A DNA stretch of 64,000 nt from contig JBBRXP010000003.1 of the NCBI GenBank assembly GCA_038238555.1, positions 30,551 to 94,550 on the forward strand. The letters run 5' to 3'. The number at the start of each line of letters is the position of its first letter. The first letter of the stretch is position 1. Source of the stretch: JANNXQ01 sp038238555 (lineage in GTDB: Bacteria > Verrucomicrobiota > Verrucomicrobiia > Chthoniobacterales > Chthoniobacteraceae). The position numbers and the translations under genes were made by a program. This document shows positions 8,646 to 18,092 of the stretch, piece by piece. Under the pieces are notes generated by a model that had not been told where the DNA came from, did no database searches, and saw nothing but the letters and a program-made list of their open reading frames with translations.

Positions 8646-10009
8646 TGACCCCGACAGTAATAACGCAGAATCTCTTGGGAAGCGTCACCGATCTTTCACC
8701 TGCGTCCCGAGATAATACAACTCCTGCGGCTAACTCCGATGTGCAGCGGGTTTTCGGCGACTTCTTTGGAGAACTTCAGCGGCATGGCATCGCTTACGTC
8801 ATCCTTCATGGGTATGAGCGCTTCCCCGAAGAGATCGATTCCGACATCGATTATGCAGTCGGGCATGCTGACTTACCCAGGATCCGCCCGTTGCTCGGCG
8901 CGGTCGCACGACGCCACGGCTGGGTTTTGGCACAGACGCTCGAACATCAACTTTATTCGACTTACTGCGTGGTGATCGATCCGGATCAAACAGTTAATCA
9001 TCTAAAGTTGGATGTGTGCTCTCATTACATTCACAACGGTTGTCTCCTTCTGCGCGATTCGGTGTTGCTCGAAGGGCGGCGGCAATACCGGAAATTTTCC
9101 GTGCCTTCGCCATCTTCCGAGTTCATCTACGTGCTGGCCAAGCTGCTGGGAAAGGATAAGGCAATAGGCGACTATCTTCCGCGGTTGCGTGAACTGTGGC
9201 TTGCAGACCTGGGTGGCGCGCAGCGTCGCTTCACTGACTTGCTCGGCGAAACCGGGCGCTCACTGGATGAATGGTTCCGCGAGCCACCTGAAGCGTGGCG
9301 ACAACTCCGAATGACAATGAACATGCGCAACCGGTTTGGTCCGGCGTTGCGCGCCGGTGAGGGGCTCCGCCTTGCAAGACGCATTTTCCGTCCGACAGGC
9401 ATCCACATTGCCATGCTCGGTCCCGACGGGGCCGGCAAGTCCACCTTGATCGAGAATCTCTGTGAAATGCTTGCGCCGTGCTTTGGGAAGCAGCGAGTCT
9501 TTAAGTTTCGGCCCGATGTTTTCCGCAGAATCAAACCCGGCATCGAACCCAATCCCCACGGCCGCTCACCGCGCGGAAAGGTGATAAGTTGGGCTAAGGT
9601 TTGTTATTACTTTGCCGACTGGTGGCTTGGCTGGCTTTTGTTTCTTTTGCCGGCGCGCATCCACAGCGCGCTCATTTTGTTCGACCGTGATTTTGACGAC
9701 ATCGGCATCGATCAAAAGCGTTATCTTATCCAAGGCTCATGGGCGCTCGCCCGAGCGTTGCGGCTGTGGGTTCCGAAGGCAGATGCCACATTTATTCTTG
9801 AAGCAGATTCGGAAGCCATTCACGCCCGCAAACCAGAACTAACTCGCGATGAGTTGGACAGGCAGAAATGTGCCTTTCGGCGCCTTGCTGAAACCGACGC
9901 GCGTTACCATCTTGTGTGCGCCGACAAACCGGCCGAGGAAGTAGCCCGCACAGTCAGTCATCAAATTCTCCGTTTGATGGCGGCACGCGCCGCACCCAAA
10001 CAAAAGTGA
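8645..10009 (+). CDS. Nucleotidyltransferase-like domain fused to P-loop (thymidylate kinase-like) domain
   Basis: The 454-residue protein has two parts. Residues ~37-190 resemble a minimal nucleotidyltransferase fold, with the acidic pair in IDSDIDYAVG (D65-D69) after a GYERFP loop. Residues ~252-450 form a kinase-like domain: Walker A GPDGAGKSTLIENL (about 259-272), a DRDFDD segment, and a lid-like region rich in Arg/Lys. P-loop domains of this type are annotated as thymidylate kinase-like, but the substrate here is unknown. The gene is embedded between an amidotransferase and an ATP-grasp ligase with 1 base of overlap and 5 bases of spacing, so a role in activating or phosphorylating a glycan decoration is inferred, not shown. 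Confidence 0.7.
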   Translation: MTPTVITQNLLGSVTDLSPASRDNTTPAANSDVQRVFGDFFGELQRHGIAYVILHGYERFPEEIDSDIDYAVGHADLPRIRPLLGAVARRHGWVLAQTLEHQLYSTYCVVIDPDQTVNHLKLDVCSHYIHNGCLLLRDSVLLEGRRQYRKFSVPSPSSEFIYVLAKLLGKDKAIGDYLPRLRELWLADLGGAQRRFTDLLGETGRSLDEWFREPPEAWRQLRMTMNMRNRFGPALRAGEGLRLARRIFRPTGIHIAMLGPDGAGKSTLIENLCEMLAPCFGKQRVFKFRPDVFRRIKPGIEPNPHGRSPRGKVISWAKVCYYFADWWLGWLLFLLPARIHSALILFDRDFDDIGIDQKRYLIQGSWALARALRLWVPKADATFILEADSEAIHARKPELTRDELDRQKCAFRRLAETDARYHLVCADKPAEEVARTVSHQILRLMAARAAPKQK

Positions 10010-10014
10010 AACCA

Positions 10015-11052
10015 ATGCGTGAACAGACCGCAGTGACCGTCCTAGTAACCGGCGTGGGAGACACCGTGGGACAGGCTTTGATCAAGACGGCCCGGCACTC
10101 ATCGATCCCGTGCAACATCATCGGCACGGACCGCAATGCCCTTTCGGTAGGACTTCAGTGGGTGGATAAGGATTTTGCCCTTCCGCATTGTTCGCAGTCG
10201 GAGGCTTATCTTAGTGGGATGCGGAAGATCTGTGCCGGGGAACAAGTGCATCTTATCCTTCCGGGGTCTGAGAGTGAACTTGAATTGTTATCGCAAAATG
10301 CCCCTGCTTTGCGTTCCGAAACCGGCGCTATTGTGGTGGCCAGCCCGCCGGAGGTTTTGCGAGTTGGCATGAATAAGTGGGAAACGTGTCGCTTTCTCGA
10401 TAAGGCAGGGTTGAACTTTCCGAAATTTGCCCGACTCACTTCGGCTGAGGAAGTCGAACGCCTTTTGGCCGAGGTTGGGTTCCCGCTTTTGGCAAAACCC
10501 GTTCGCGGCACCGGGGCGCGGGGATTGTTTAAGATTGCGTCACGCCAGGATCTTGATTCCGCGCGCGAGTCGGGAAACGAGCTGGTGGTTCAGGAGTATC
10601 TGTTTCCCGATGACGAGGAATACAGTATTGAAGTTTACACGCTAAAGGATGGCAGCCAGGTGGGCGCGATCGGTTATCAACGGCAGCAATTGATTGCGGG
10701 CGACACTTATCGGGCACGAATTACCAATAACGAGGCAGTCCAAGCAGAGGCGCGATCTGTCGCCAAGGCATTGGCTCCTTTCGGACCTTGTAATGTCCAA
10801 CTCAGGCTTACGGAACGAGGGCCCGTGACATTCGAGATCAATCCCAGGTTCTCCGGCGGAGTTTCGATGCGCGCGCATTTCGGTTACAATGAGGTGGAGA
10901 TAGCTATCCAGGATCTCGTTTTAGACGAGACTGTCCCGGCGCCGGAGATCAAGCTGGGAGTCGCGCTGAGATACTGGGAGGAAATGTATCTCGACGAAAA
11001 CGGAGCCGCGACATCCGCAGCGAATATCTCTGCCGAGCCAGGCCACCGATAG
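10015..11052 (+). CDS. ATP-grasp ligase (carbamoyl-phosphate synthase-like)
   Basis: From the ATG at 10015 the protein has 345 residues. An N-terminal Rossmann-like PreATP-grasp domain begins with VLVTGVGDTVGQALIKTA. The ATP-grasp domain includes FPLLAKPVRGTGARGLF (about 157-173) and the Mg-binding end QLRLTERGPVTFEINPRFSGG (about 262-282). Family chemistry is ATP-dependent ligation of a carboxylate to an amine through an acylphosphate. The frame stays open upstream to 9916, but that would overlap the preceding gene by 94 bases, so the ATG five bases after its stop is preferred. With asnB-type and FemAB-type neighbours it probably makes an amide on a sugar or amino acid. Confidence 0.85.
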   Translation: MREQTAVTVLVTGVGDTVGQALIKTARHSSIPCNIIGTDRNALSVGLQWVDKDFALPHCSQSEAYLSGMRKICAGEQVHLILPGSESELELLSQNAPALRSETGAIVVASPPEVLRVGMNKWETCRFLDKAGLNFPKFARLTSAEEVERLLAEVGFPLLAKPVRGTGARGLFKIASRQDLDSARESGNELVVQEYLFPDDEEYSIEVYTLKDGSQVGAIGYQRQQLIAGDTYRARITNNEAVQAEARSVAKALAPFGPCNVQLRLTERGPVTFEINPRFSGGVSMRAHFGYNEVEIAIQDLVLDETVPAPEIKLGVALRYWEEMYLDENGAATSAANISAEPGHR

Positions 11053-11068
11053 TGTTTCGATCGAACAA

Positions 11069-12181
11069 GTGTCCATGGGACTGCAAACACTGCGGGCAGA
11101 AGACAGCGATCGCTGGATGACTGTGCTCAAGCAATCGTTCCAGCACGACTTTCATCATTTACCTCACTACCATCGCGTCGCCGAGCAGCATGGCGAAGGC
11201 GCTGCTCACTTGTTTGTATATCGCGAGGAGCATTACATGATCGCGCTGCCGCTGTTGCTGCGCTCAGTGGAACAAACGCGGTGCCTTGATGCGACATCGG
11301 TCTATGGTTACTGCGGGCCTATCGCGTCCCACGAGGAAACACCCGAGGCGGTTGTCGGTAACTTCCAGATCCGATTGAAGGAAGCGCTGATGGAACGACG
11401 GGTCGTCGCTGCGTTCTCGCGTCTGCATCCGCTCATTTCGCAAGACCGGCTACTGGCAGGACTCGGTGAGTGCCGGATAAACGGCCAGACAGTCTCCATC
11501 GACCTGACGCTTTCTCCCGACGAGCAATGGCTACGCTACAACAAGAGCTGCCGGCGGAGCTTAAAGAAACTCCGGGAGTCCGGCTTCGTCGCTTTCCGCG
11601 ACGAGGATAAGCGTTACCTCAAGGAGTTTGCAGATATCTACCACGAAACGATGCGCCGGAGAGGGGCGCAAAGTTACTACCATTTCGACGAGGATTATTT
11701 CCGGCTATTATCCGAGCAATTGGGATCCGCGCTGCAACTCTTTGTCGCTCTCTCTGGCAGCACGCTTGCAGCAGCCAGCCTCGCCACGATTTCGGGCGGC
11801 ATTATGCAGGATTTCCTGGGTGGAACCCGAAGCGAGTTTCTCGCGCTCTCGCCGGACAGGCTGGTCGTTGACGTAGAACGCGGCTGGGCGCAGGAGATGG
11901 GAGCGCGCGTGCTTCATATCGGGGGTGGCGTTGGTTCGAACCATGATTCGTTATTCCGATACAAAGCGGGATTCTCGGACCGAAGGCACACGTTTTCCAC
12001 GTGGCGATGTATCCTTGATCCCGGAACATACCATGAGCTTTGCGAGGCGAAGGCGCGATCGGACGTCACAAACAACATGCGTCTCGTCTCAGAAAATTAC
12101 TTTCCCGCGTACCGGTGTGCGGCCGCTCCGGCGAGCGAGCCGTTTGGCACATCCTTCACAACGACCAAGTTTGAAGAATGA
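11069..12181 (+). CDS. FemAB/GNAT-type transferase (polysaccharide-associated)
   Basis: The 370-residue protein belongs to the FemAB-like/BioF2-type acyltransferase group with a GNAT fold. Visible signatures are HHLPHYHRVAEQHGEGAAHLFVY near the start, RRSLKKLRESGF (about 158-169), YHETMRRRGAQSYYHFDEDYF, and the C-terminal HIGGGVGSNHDSLFRYKAGFSDRRH. The last segment is also present almost unchanged in the N-terminal half of the protein at 18826, so the two are paralogues. Family members move aminoacyl groups (FemAB) or acyl groups. The start is GTG at 11069 or ATG at 11075. Relatives are known as FemAB proteins of exosortase/PEP-CTERM polysaccharide loci. Confidence 0.8.
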   Translation: MSMGLQTLRAEDSDRWMTVLKQSFQHDFHHLPHYHRVAEQHGEGAAHLFVYREEHYMIALPLLLRSVEQTRCLDATSVYGYCGPIASHEETPEAVVGNFQIRLKEALMERRVVAAFSRLHPLISQDRLLAGLGECRINGQTVSIDLTLSPDEQWLRYNKSCRRSLKKLRESGFVAFRDEDKRYLKEFADIYHETMRRRGAQSYYHFDEDYFRLLSEQLGSALQLFVALSGSTLAAASLATISGGIMQDFLGGTRSEFLALSPDRLVVDVERGWAQEMGARVLHIGGGVGSNHDSLFRYKAGFSDRRHTFSTWRCILDPGTYHELCEAKARSDVTNNMRLVSENYFPAYRCAAAPASEPFGTSFTTTKFEE

Positions 12182-12206
12182 AGCCATTCATAACTAGAGT
12201 CTGATT

Positions 12207-14096
12207 ATGTGCGGCATCTACGGTCAGGTTGGATCGATCCCGGTGGACGAGCGGCTGGCGCAGCTCGCGACCGACAAGTTAGTCCATCGCGGACCCGACG
12301 AGCGCGGCTCGTGGCACGAAGGCACGGTGTTTCTAGGGATGCGCCGCTTAAGCATCATCGATCTGGCAGGCGGGCAACAGCCGATCTGGAATGAAGACAA
12401 GACGCTGTGCGTGATCCAAAATGGAGAACTTTATAACTTTCTCGATCTAAGACCGGAGTTGGAGGTCAAAGGTCACGTCTTTCGCACCCGCAGCGACACG
12501 GAAGTGATCTTACACGCCTTTGAGGAATGGGGACCCGATTGCCTGCGCCGCTTTAACGGCATGTTTGCCTTCGCGATTTGGGACCAGCGGCGCAAGTGTC
12601 TTTTTCTAGCTCGCGACCGGATCGGAGAGAAGCCGCTTTATTATTACCGCGATCGGGAACGGCTTATTTTTGCTTCCGAGATCAAAGCAATCCTTGCCGA
12701 CCCTTCGGTTCCCAGGGAGATGGCGCCTCGCGGACTGGCAAACTTTCTGGCATCCGGCTACGCCGTGGCACCGGACACCATGTATCGTCATATTTCCAAG
12801 CTTCCCGCCGGGCACTATCTGCTCGCGCAAGATGGGGAGATTCGGATCGTCGAGTATTGGGATGTAGGCGACGAACCGCAGTTATCCGGAGACAATGTAC
12901 TGAGCGATGCGGAATACGGTACGCGCGTCCGTGCGCTCACGGATGACTCCGTCCGTCGCCGGATGATTGCCGATGTGCCGGTGGGCGCTTTCTTAAGTGG
13001 CGGCGTGGATTCAAGCGCCATCGTCGCCTTGATGAAGAAACACGCCAATGGACCGGTGAAAACCTTCGCGCTCGGTTTTACAATCGGCGGCGCTTACAAT
13101 GAGTTATCCGACGCACGGCGGGTTGCCGATTATCTCGGCACGGAACATTACGAACTGCACGTCGAGGAGATGGACCTTGTCCAGACATTGCGGACGCTCG
13201 TCTATCATTACGATGAACCGTTCGGCGACGCCGCCAGTTTTCCACTCTACCTGCTCAGCCGGTTTGCGCGCGAGCACGTAAAGGTGGTCTTGTCTGGCGA
13301 CGGCGGGGATGAGTTATTCGGCGGTTATCGGCGCTATGCCGTGGATCGATTCGCGTCGCTCTACCAATGCCTGCCCAATGTATTGACCAAACAACTTATT
13401 CCAGCGCTGGCCGAGCGCCTGCCACGAGTGCGCCGGATCAAACGAACACTTAGGACGCTGCCTATTACTGACCCGGCTCGACGCTATGCCTCCTGGTTGG
13501 TTGTCTTTTCGCGCGATATGCAAGCCGAGTTGCTGGAAAATGGGCTCTACCAGGCGGATTACGATCCGGCCTGGCAGTATCCGCATTACTATAACAGGTT
13601 AAATGGCAGCACGGCCTCCGACCATCTTAACCGGCTGATGTACACAGACGTAAAAACGCTGCTGGTGGACGGCTACATGGAGAAGGCGGACAAGGCCACG
13701 ATGGCGTGCAGCCTCGAGGCGCGGCTGCCATTGCTCGATCATCGGCTGGTCGAGCTGGCATTCCAGATTCCAGGCAGGTGCAAGATTCGCGGCAATCAGA
13801 TGAAACGAGTATTCAAGCGCGCAGTCGCCGATCTGCTGCCCGCCGAAGTTCTTCGGAAGCCTAAGCACGGCTTTGCCGTGCCGACAGACCCGTGGTTTCG
13901 GGGCAAGCTGAAGTCTTTTACTTTCGACGTACTGCTGGACGACCGCGCGAGAAGACGAGGTTACTTCAATACCGCCTTCATCGAGCGTCTGTGGCGCGAA
14001 CATGTTGAGGGCCGCCACGTGTGGAGCGCGCAACTGTGGCTTCTGCTCAATTTCGAGTTATGGCACCGAATCTATCTGGATGGCGATAGCATATGA
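12207..14096 (+). CDS. asnB: Asparagine synthase-type glutamine amidotransferase (second copy)
   Basis: The 629-residue protein begins MCGIYGQVGS, with Cys2 as glutaminase nucleophile. The PP-loop is LSGGVDSSAIVAL (about 262-274), and VVLSGDGGDELFGGYRRYA follows. Domain order and length are normal for AsnB. It differs clearly from the copy at 6699, so the two are not a recent duplication and may use different carboxylate substrates. It overlaps the following glycosyltransferase gene by 4 bases (ATGA), which places it in the polysaccharide operon and makes a pure asparagine-biosynthesis role less likely. Confidence 0.93.
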   Translation: MCGIYGQVGSIPVDERLAQLATDKLVHRGPDERGSWHEGTVFLGMRRLSIIDLAGGQQPIWNEDKTLCVIQNGELYNFLDLRPELEVKGHVFRTRSDTEVILHAFEEWGPDCLRRFNGMFAFAIWDQRRKCLFLARDRIGEKPLYYYRDRERLIFASEIKAILADPSVPREMAPRGLANFLASGYAVAPDTMYRHISKLPAGHYLLAQDGEIRIVEYWDVGDEPQLSGDNVLSDAEYGTRVRALTDDSVRRRMIADVPVGAFLSGGVDSSAIVALMKKHANGPVKTFALGFTIGGAYNELSDARRVADYLGTEHYELHVEEMDLVQTLRTLVYHYDEPFGDAASFPLYLLSRFAREHVKVVLSGDGGDELFGGYRRYAVDRFASLYQCLPNVLTKQLIPALAERLPRVRRIKRTLRTLPITDPARRYASWLVVFSRDMQAELLENGLYQADYDPAWQYPHYYNRLNGSTASDHLNRLMYTDVKTLLVDGYMEKADKATMACSLEARLPLLDHRLVELAFQIPGRCKIRGNQMKRVFKRAVADLLPAEVLRKPKHGFAVPTDPWFRGKLKSFTFDVLLDDRARRRGYFNTAFIERLWREHVEGRHVWSAQLWLLLNFELWHRIYLDGDSI

Positions 14097-15316
14097 GTAA
14101 GATAAAGGTCGCTCACGTGACGACGGTCGCGATGTCGCTGCGAGGTTTGCTGCTTAACCAGCTCCTGCATTTGAAAGCGGCGGGTTATGAAGTGTTCGGC
14201 ATTTCATCTCCCGGCTCCGCTGTGGCTCAGGTGACCGCTGCTGGCATCCCACACATTGCCGTTCCGATTAGTCGTAATGTAACTCCGTTTGTCGATTTTG
14301 CTTCGCTCTGGCGCCTCTATCGGCTCATGCGACGCGAGCGATTCGACATCGTGCATACCCATACGCCGAAAGCCGGGCTTCTGGGCCAACTTGCAGCGCG
14401 CATGGCGGGCGTGCCGGTGGTGGTGAATACGGTGCATGGATTTTATTTCCACGAACACATGCGACCGCGAGCGCGGCGCTTTTACATCGCGATGGAAACG
14501 ATTGCCGCGCTTTGTTCCGATCTTATCCTCTCACAAAACGCCGAAGACATTCAGACAGCGCTGGATGAAAGTATCTGCCAGCCGGACAAGATCAGGCATC
14601 TTGGAAACGGCATCGATCTCGCGCAATACAATCCCGACAATGTTACCCAGGAAGCGGCGGGTGCGTTGCGCCAGCAACTCGGCATCCCCGCAGGCACACC
14701 GGTGGTTGGATTTGTCGGTCGGCTTGCTGCTAGAAGAAAGGGGTTTCTCGATTTTCTTTCGGCTGCGCAGAAGATAGCTACTCGGTTGCCGGATGCGCGC
14801 TTTCTGGTCGTGGGCGCCGCGGATCGTGGGAAGCCAGACGCAGTCGAGCCGTGCGTGGCGGCCAACTATGGGATCGCCGAGCGCTGCGTATTTGCCGGAT
14901 TTCAACCGAACGACGCTCTTCCCGGCTTCTACAAGATCATGAACGTTCTGGTGTTGCCTTCGCTTTTCGAGGGAGTGCCACGCGTGGTGATGGAAGCCTC
15001 CGCGATGGGAATACCCAGCGTGGCAAGCGACGTAAAGGGGAACCGCGAAGCGATAACGAACGGCGTGAACGGTTTGCTGGTTGCGCTTGGCGATGTGGAG
15101 GCGCTGGCGGCCGCCATCTTGAAGATTCTCACTGAACCGGAAACTGCCCGACACATGAGCGACGGCGCCCGGCGGATTGCTGGCGAACGCTTCGACGAAC
15201 GGTTGGTCTTCGACAAGGTCGAGGCTGAGTATTCACGCCTTTTGCAGGAAGAAGGTTGTCTTCCACCCATGCAATGTTATGCCCACAATCGGTCAAGTAA
15301 CATCGTGCGAACATGA
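14093..15316 (+). CDS. Glycosyltransferase family 4 (PglA-like)
   Basis: The 407-residue GT-B protein starts KIKVAHVTTVAMSLRGLLLNQL, has the acceptor-domain motif DIVHTHTPKAGLLGQLAARMAGVP (about 84-107), and in the donor domain GFVGRLAARRKGFLDFL plus E-x7-E in LFEGVPRVVMEASAMGIPSVA. The N-terminal pattern resembles enzymes that add GalNAc-type sugars to a lipid-linked diacetamido sugar, consistent with the PglC/D/E/F-like genes downstream. It is coupled to both neighbours by ATGA overlaps. Confidence 0.9.
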   Translation: MSKIKVAHVTTVAMSLRGLLLNQLLHLKAAGYEVFGISSPGSAVAQVTAAGIPHIAVPISRNVTPFVDFASLWRLYRLMRRERFDIVHTHTPKAGLLGQLAARMAGVPVVVNTVHGFYFHEHMRPRARRFYIAMETIAALCSDLILSQNAEDIQTALDESICQPDKIRHLGNGIDLAQYNPDNVTQEAAGALRQQLGIPAGTPVVGFVGRLAARRKGFLDFLSAAQKIATRLPDARFLVVGAADRGKPDAVEPCVAANYGIAERCVFAGFQPNDALPGFYKIMNVLVLPSLFEGVPRVVMEASAMGIPSVASDVKGNREAITNGVNGLLVALGDVEALAAAILKILTEPETARHMSDGARRIAGERFDERLVFDKVEAEYSRLLQEEGCLPPMQCYAHNRSSNIVRT

Positions 15317-18003
15317 AACCTCCACGCAATCTTCGGCTACTGATACGCCCTGTTTTTTCGTTGTGCTCGTTGATTGGATGGGCCCCTGCGGCATTGGCGG
15401 CCGGTTATGCTCTTTCTTTTGATGGGATCAATGACTACGTCACATTCGGCCCCGCCCCTGGATTGGGCGCCGCGACTTTTACCATCGAAACATGGTTCAG
15501 CCGGCAAGGGCCCGGGATCAGTGCTTCGACGGGATTTGGCGGCGCCGATGCCATCCCGTTGGTGGCTAAAGGCCGGGCGGAAGTGGATGGGACTAACCAG
15601 GACATGAATTACTTTCTCGGGATTCGAGCTTCTGACGGTGTCTTGGTTGCCGATTTCGAAGAAGGGGCGACAGGAGCTTCACCGGGGCTGAATCATCCTA
15701 TTGCGGGAGTTACTCCGGTGCAGAATGGCATCTGGTATCACGCAGCCGCCACTTACGACGGCACAAATTGGCAGTTGTTTCTAAACGGAACTCTGGAGGC
15801 CATAGCTCTCGTGGGACAGTCTCCACAGGCGGATAGCATTCAGCACGCTTCCTTGGGTTCGGCGCTGGATTCCAACGGCGTCGCGGCTGGATTTTTCAAC
15901 GGGGTGATGGATGAGGTCCGCATCTGGAACCATGCCCGATCTGCCCAGGAGATTGGCACTAACTGGAAATTGGAAATCTCCTCGGCGCCCGGACTGGTGG
16001 CACGGTGGGGATTGAATGAAGGCGTCGGCCTTGCGGCGCTCGATAGTTCAGGCGGTGGGACCGCAGGCACGCTGGCTAATGGCCCGCGCTGGGTGGGAGG
16101 ATTCGATCCAAGCGGTATGCCGCTGCTTACTCGGGGACCCTACTTGCAGATGGGCACACCGACCAGCATGGTGATCCGCTGGCGCACGGACGAGGCTACC
16201 GATAGCCGTGTATCTTACGGGACAACGCAAGGGATTTTAACCTATACTGCGGATAACCTGACGACGACTGCCGAACACGAAGCAAGGCTTGCCGGCCTTC
16301 TGCCGCAAACACGTTACTTCTATTCCGTGGGCTCAACCACGGAGACGCTCGCCTCCGGCGCGGACTTTTCCTTTGTAACCGCCGCGCCCGCCCAGATGGC
16401 ACGGCCAACGCGGATTTGGGTGCTGGGTGATTCCGGAACGGCGGATGCGAACGCGGCGGCTGTTCGCGATGCTTACGGGATCTTCAACGGTGCACGATAT
16501 ACAGACGCCTTGCTGATGACGGGCGACAACGCATACGAGCAGGGGACCGAGTTGGAATACCAAGGCGCGGTATTTGGCATGTATCCGGCGATTCTGCGGC
16601 AATCTGTGTTATGGCCGGCCCTTGGCAATCACGACACAGCAGAGTCCAGCAACCCGCCGCTCGATTTGCCCTACTTTAACCTGTTCACATTACCCACCGC
16701 CGGTGAAGCGGGCGGTCGTCCATCGGGAACGGAGAAGTATTACTCATACGACATGGCAAACATTCACTTCATCTGCCTGGACTCGATGTCATCGAGCCGG
16801 CTGCTGGGAGGTGCCATGCTAACATGGTTGCGCGGCGATCTCGCCTCGACCACACAAGATTGGATTGTGGCTTACTGGCATCATCCGCCTTACTCGAAAG
16901 GCGAGGTGGTGGATAGCGACACGGATCCCATCTCCATCGAGATGCGGCAAAATGTGTTACCGCTCCTGGAGGCAGGCGGTGTCGATCTAGTGCTACTCGG
17001 CCACACCCACTTGTACGAGCGCTCCTTCCTGCTCAATGGACACTACGGTCTGGCGGGCACCCTCACCGGCTCGATGATCGTTAACGGCGGAGACGGCCGG
17101 GAAGATGGCACTGGGGTGTACAGAAAGCCGGGAGGTGGCCCCGCTGCGAACCAGGGCGCAGTCTATCTCACCATCGCGACCTCCGGCGATCCTTCCTCTA
17201 TCGTGCGCCGTCATCCGGCACTGTTCACTGCGCTGAACGGTCTGGGTTCTGTGGTGCTCGACGTAAATGGGAACCGGCTCGACGCGAAGTTTCTCCGCGA
17301 TACTGGGGCGATCGACGACTACTTTTCAATCGTCAAAGATATCCCTAATTTTCCGCCGACCATCAGTGTGACAAGTCCAAAGGAAGGCGCGGTCTTTACC
17401 GCTCCTGCGTCAATTGCGATCAGCGCCAATGCGGCCGACAGCGACGGTGCGGTAAGGCAAGTGGACTTTTATGCGGAAAATGCGCCGATCGCTACGGACG
17501 CACTGGCGCCGTTCAGCATAACATGGAAAGTCTCCGCGCCCGGCTACTACGCTCTCAGCGCAGCGGCGACCGATAACCTCGGCGCCACGACCTCCTCGGC
17601 CGCGGTCCATATTACCGTGAAGGTACCGCCCATCCCGGCGGCGCCCACGGGCTTGAAGGCAGCGGCCAGGAACCAGGGAATCAGTCTCATTTGGAATGCG
17701 CGCGCGGCCGCCACAAGCTACAATGTAAAGCGCTCCACTGTCAGCGGTGGACCTTACACTACGATTAAGAGCGGACATACAACGACCAGTTATATGGACT
17801 TTGCGGTCACCAACAGGGTGACTTATTACTATGTCATCACTGCGGTAAATCTGGGCGGCGAGAGCGCCAAATCAAATCAGGTAAGCGCTCGAGCGGGCGT
17901 GACCGCACCGACGGCGCCGACCCGCCCCGTGACTGTGCCTGGCGACGGGAGCTATGTAGGCCCCCTATCGACGGACGCGACCTCCAGAGTAGGATCGCAC
18001 TGA
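15313..18003 (+). CDS. Secreted LamG-metallophosphatase (purple acid phosphatase-like) multidomain protein
   Basis: The 896-residue exported protein has a signal peptide (about 1-29), a LamG/concanavalin-like domain (about 30-235), and a purple-acid-phosphatase N-terminal Ig-like domain (LTRGPYLQMGTPTSMVIRW, about 273-355). A metallophosphatase core follows with its ligand motifs in order: GDSGTAD (~371), GDNAYE (~404), GNHD (~437), WHHPPYS (~522) and LGHTHLYER (~561). A bacterial Ig-like domain (~681-770) and an FN3 domain (~774-865) end it. The ATG overlaps the glycosyltransferase stop by ATGA, so a surface phosphatase is co-translated with capsule enzymes. It could remove or process phosphate on the glycan or extracellular phosphoesters; the substrate is not visible. 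Confidence 0.85.
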   Translation: MKPPRNLRLLIRPVFSLCSLIGWAPAALAAGYALSFDGINDYVTFGPAPGLGAATFTIETWFSRQGPGISASTGFGGADAIPLVAKGRAEVDGTNQDMNYFLGIRASDGVLVADFEEGATGASPGLNHPIAGVTPVQNGIWYHAAATYDGTNWQLFLNGTLEAIALVGQSPQADSIQHASLGSALDSNGVAAGFFNGVMDEVRIWNHARSAQEIGTNWKLEISSAPGLVARWGLNEGVGLAALDSSGGGTAGTLANGPRWVGGFDPSGMPLLTRGPYLQMGTPTSMVIRWRTDEATDSRVSYGTTQGILTYTADNLTTTAEHEARLAGLLPQTRYFYSVGSTTETLASGADFSFVTAAPAQMARPTRIWVLGDSGTADANAAAVRDAYGIFNGARYTDALLMTGDNAYEQGTELEYQGAVFGMYPAILRQSVLWPALGNHDTAESSNPPLDLPYFNLFTLPTAGEAGGRPSGTEKYYSYDMANIHFICLDSMSSSRLLGGAMLTWLRGDLASTTQDWIVAYWHHPPYSKGEVVDSDTDPISIEMRQNVLPLLEAGGVDLVLLGHTHLYERSFLLNGHYGLAGTLTGSMIVNGGDGREDGTGVYRKPGGGPAANQGAVYLTIATSGDPSSIVRRHPALFTALNGLGSVVLDVNGNRLDAKFLRDTGAIDDYFSIVKDIPNFPPTISVTSPKEGAVFTAPASIAISANAADSDGAVRQVDFYAENAPIATDALAPFSITWKVSAPGYYALSAAATDNLGATTSSAAVHITVKVPPIPAAPTGLKAAARNQGISLIWNARAAATSYNVKRSTVSGGPYTTIKSGHTTTSYMDFAVTNRVTYYYVITAVNLGGESAKSNQVSARAGVTAPTAPTRPVTVPGDGSYVGPLSTDATSRVGSH

Positions 18004-18092
18004 TTTGAGCATTGCCGGCGCCTGGGTCTCGAGAGCGTGTGGATCGCTGGCGTCGAAGTTACAGAAAGCAACACATAACGACCTATACCGCG

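Noticed and set aside
6699..14096. Housekeeping asparagine synthesis as the role of both asnB genes
   Set aside because: Two distinct copies tightly embedded in a polysaccharide operon make a glycan-linked amidotransferase role more likely; sequence alone cannot exclude it.
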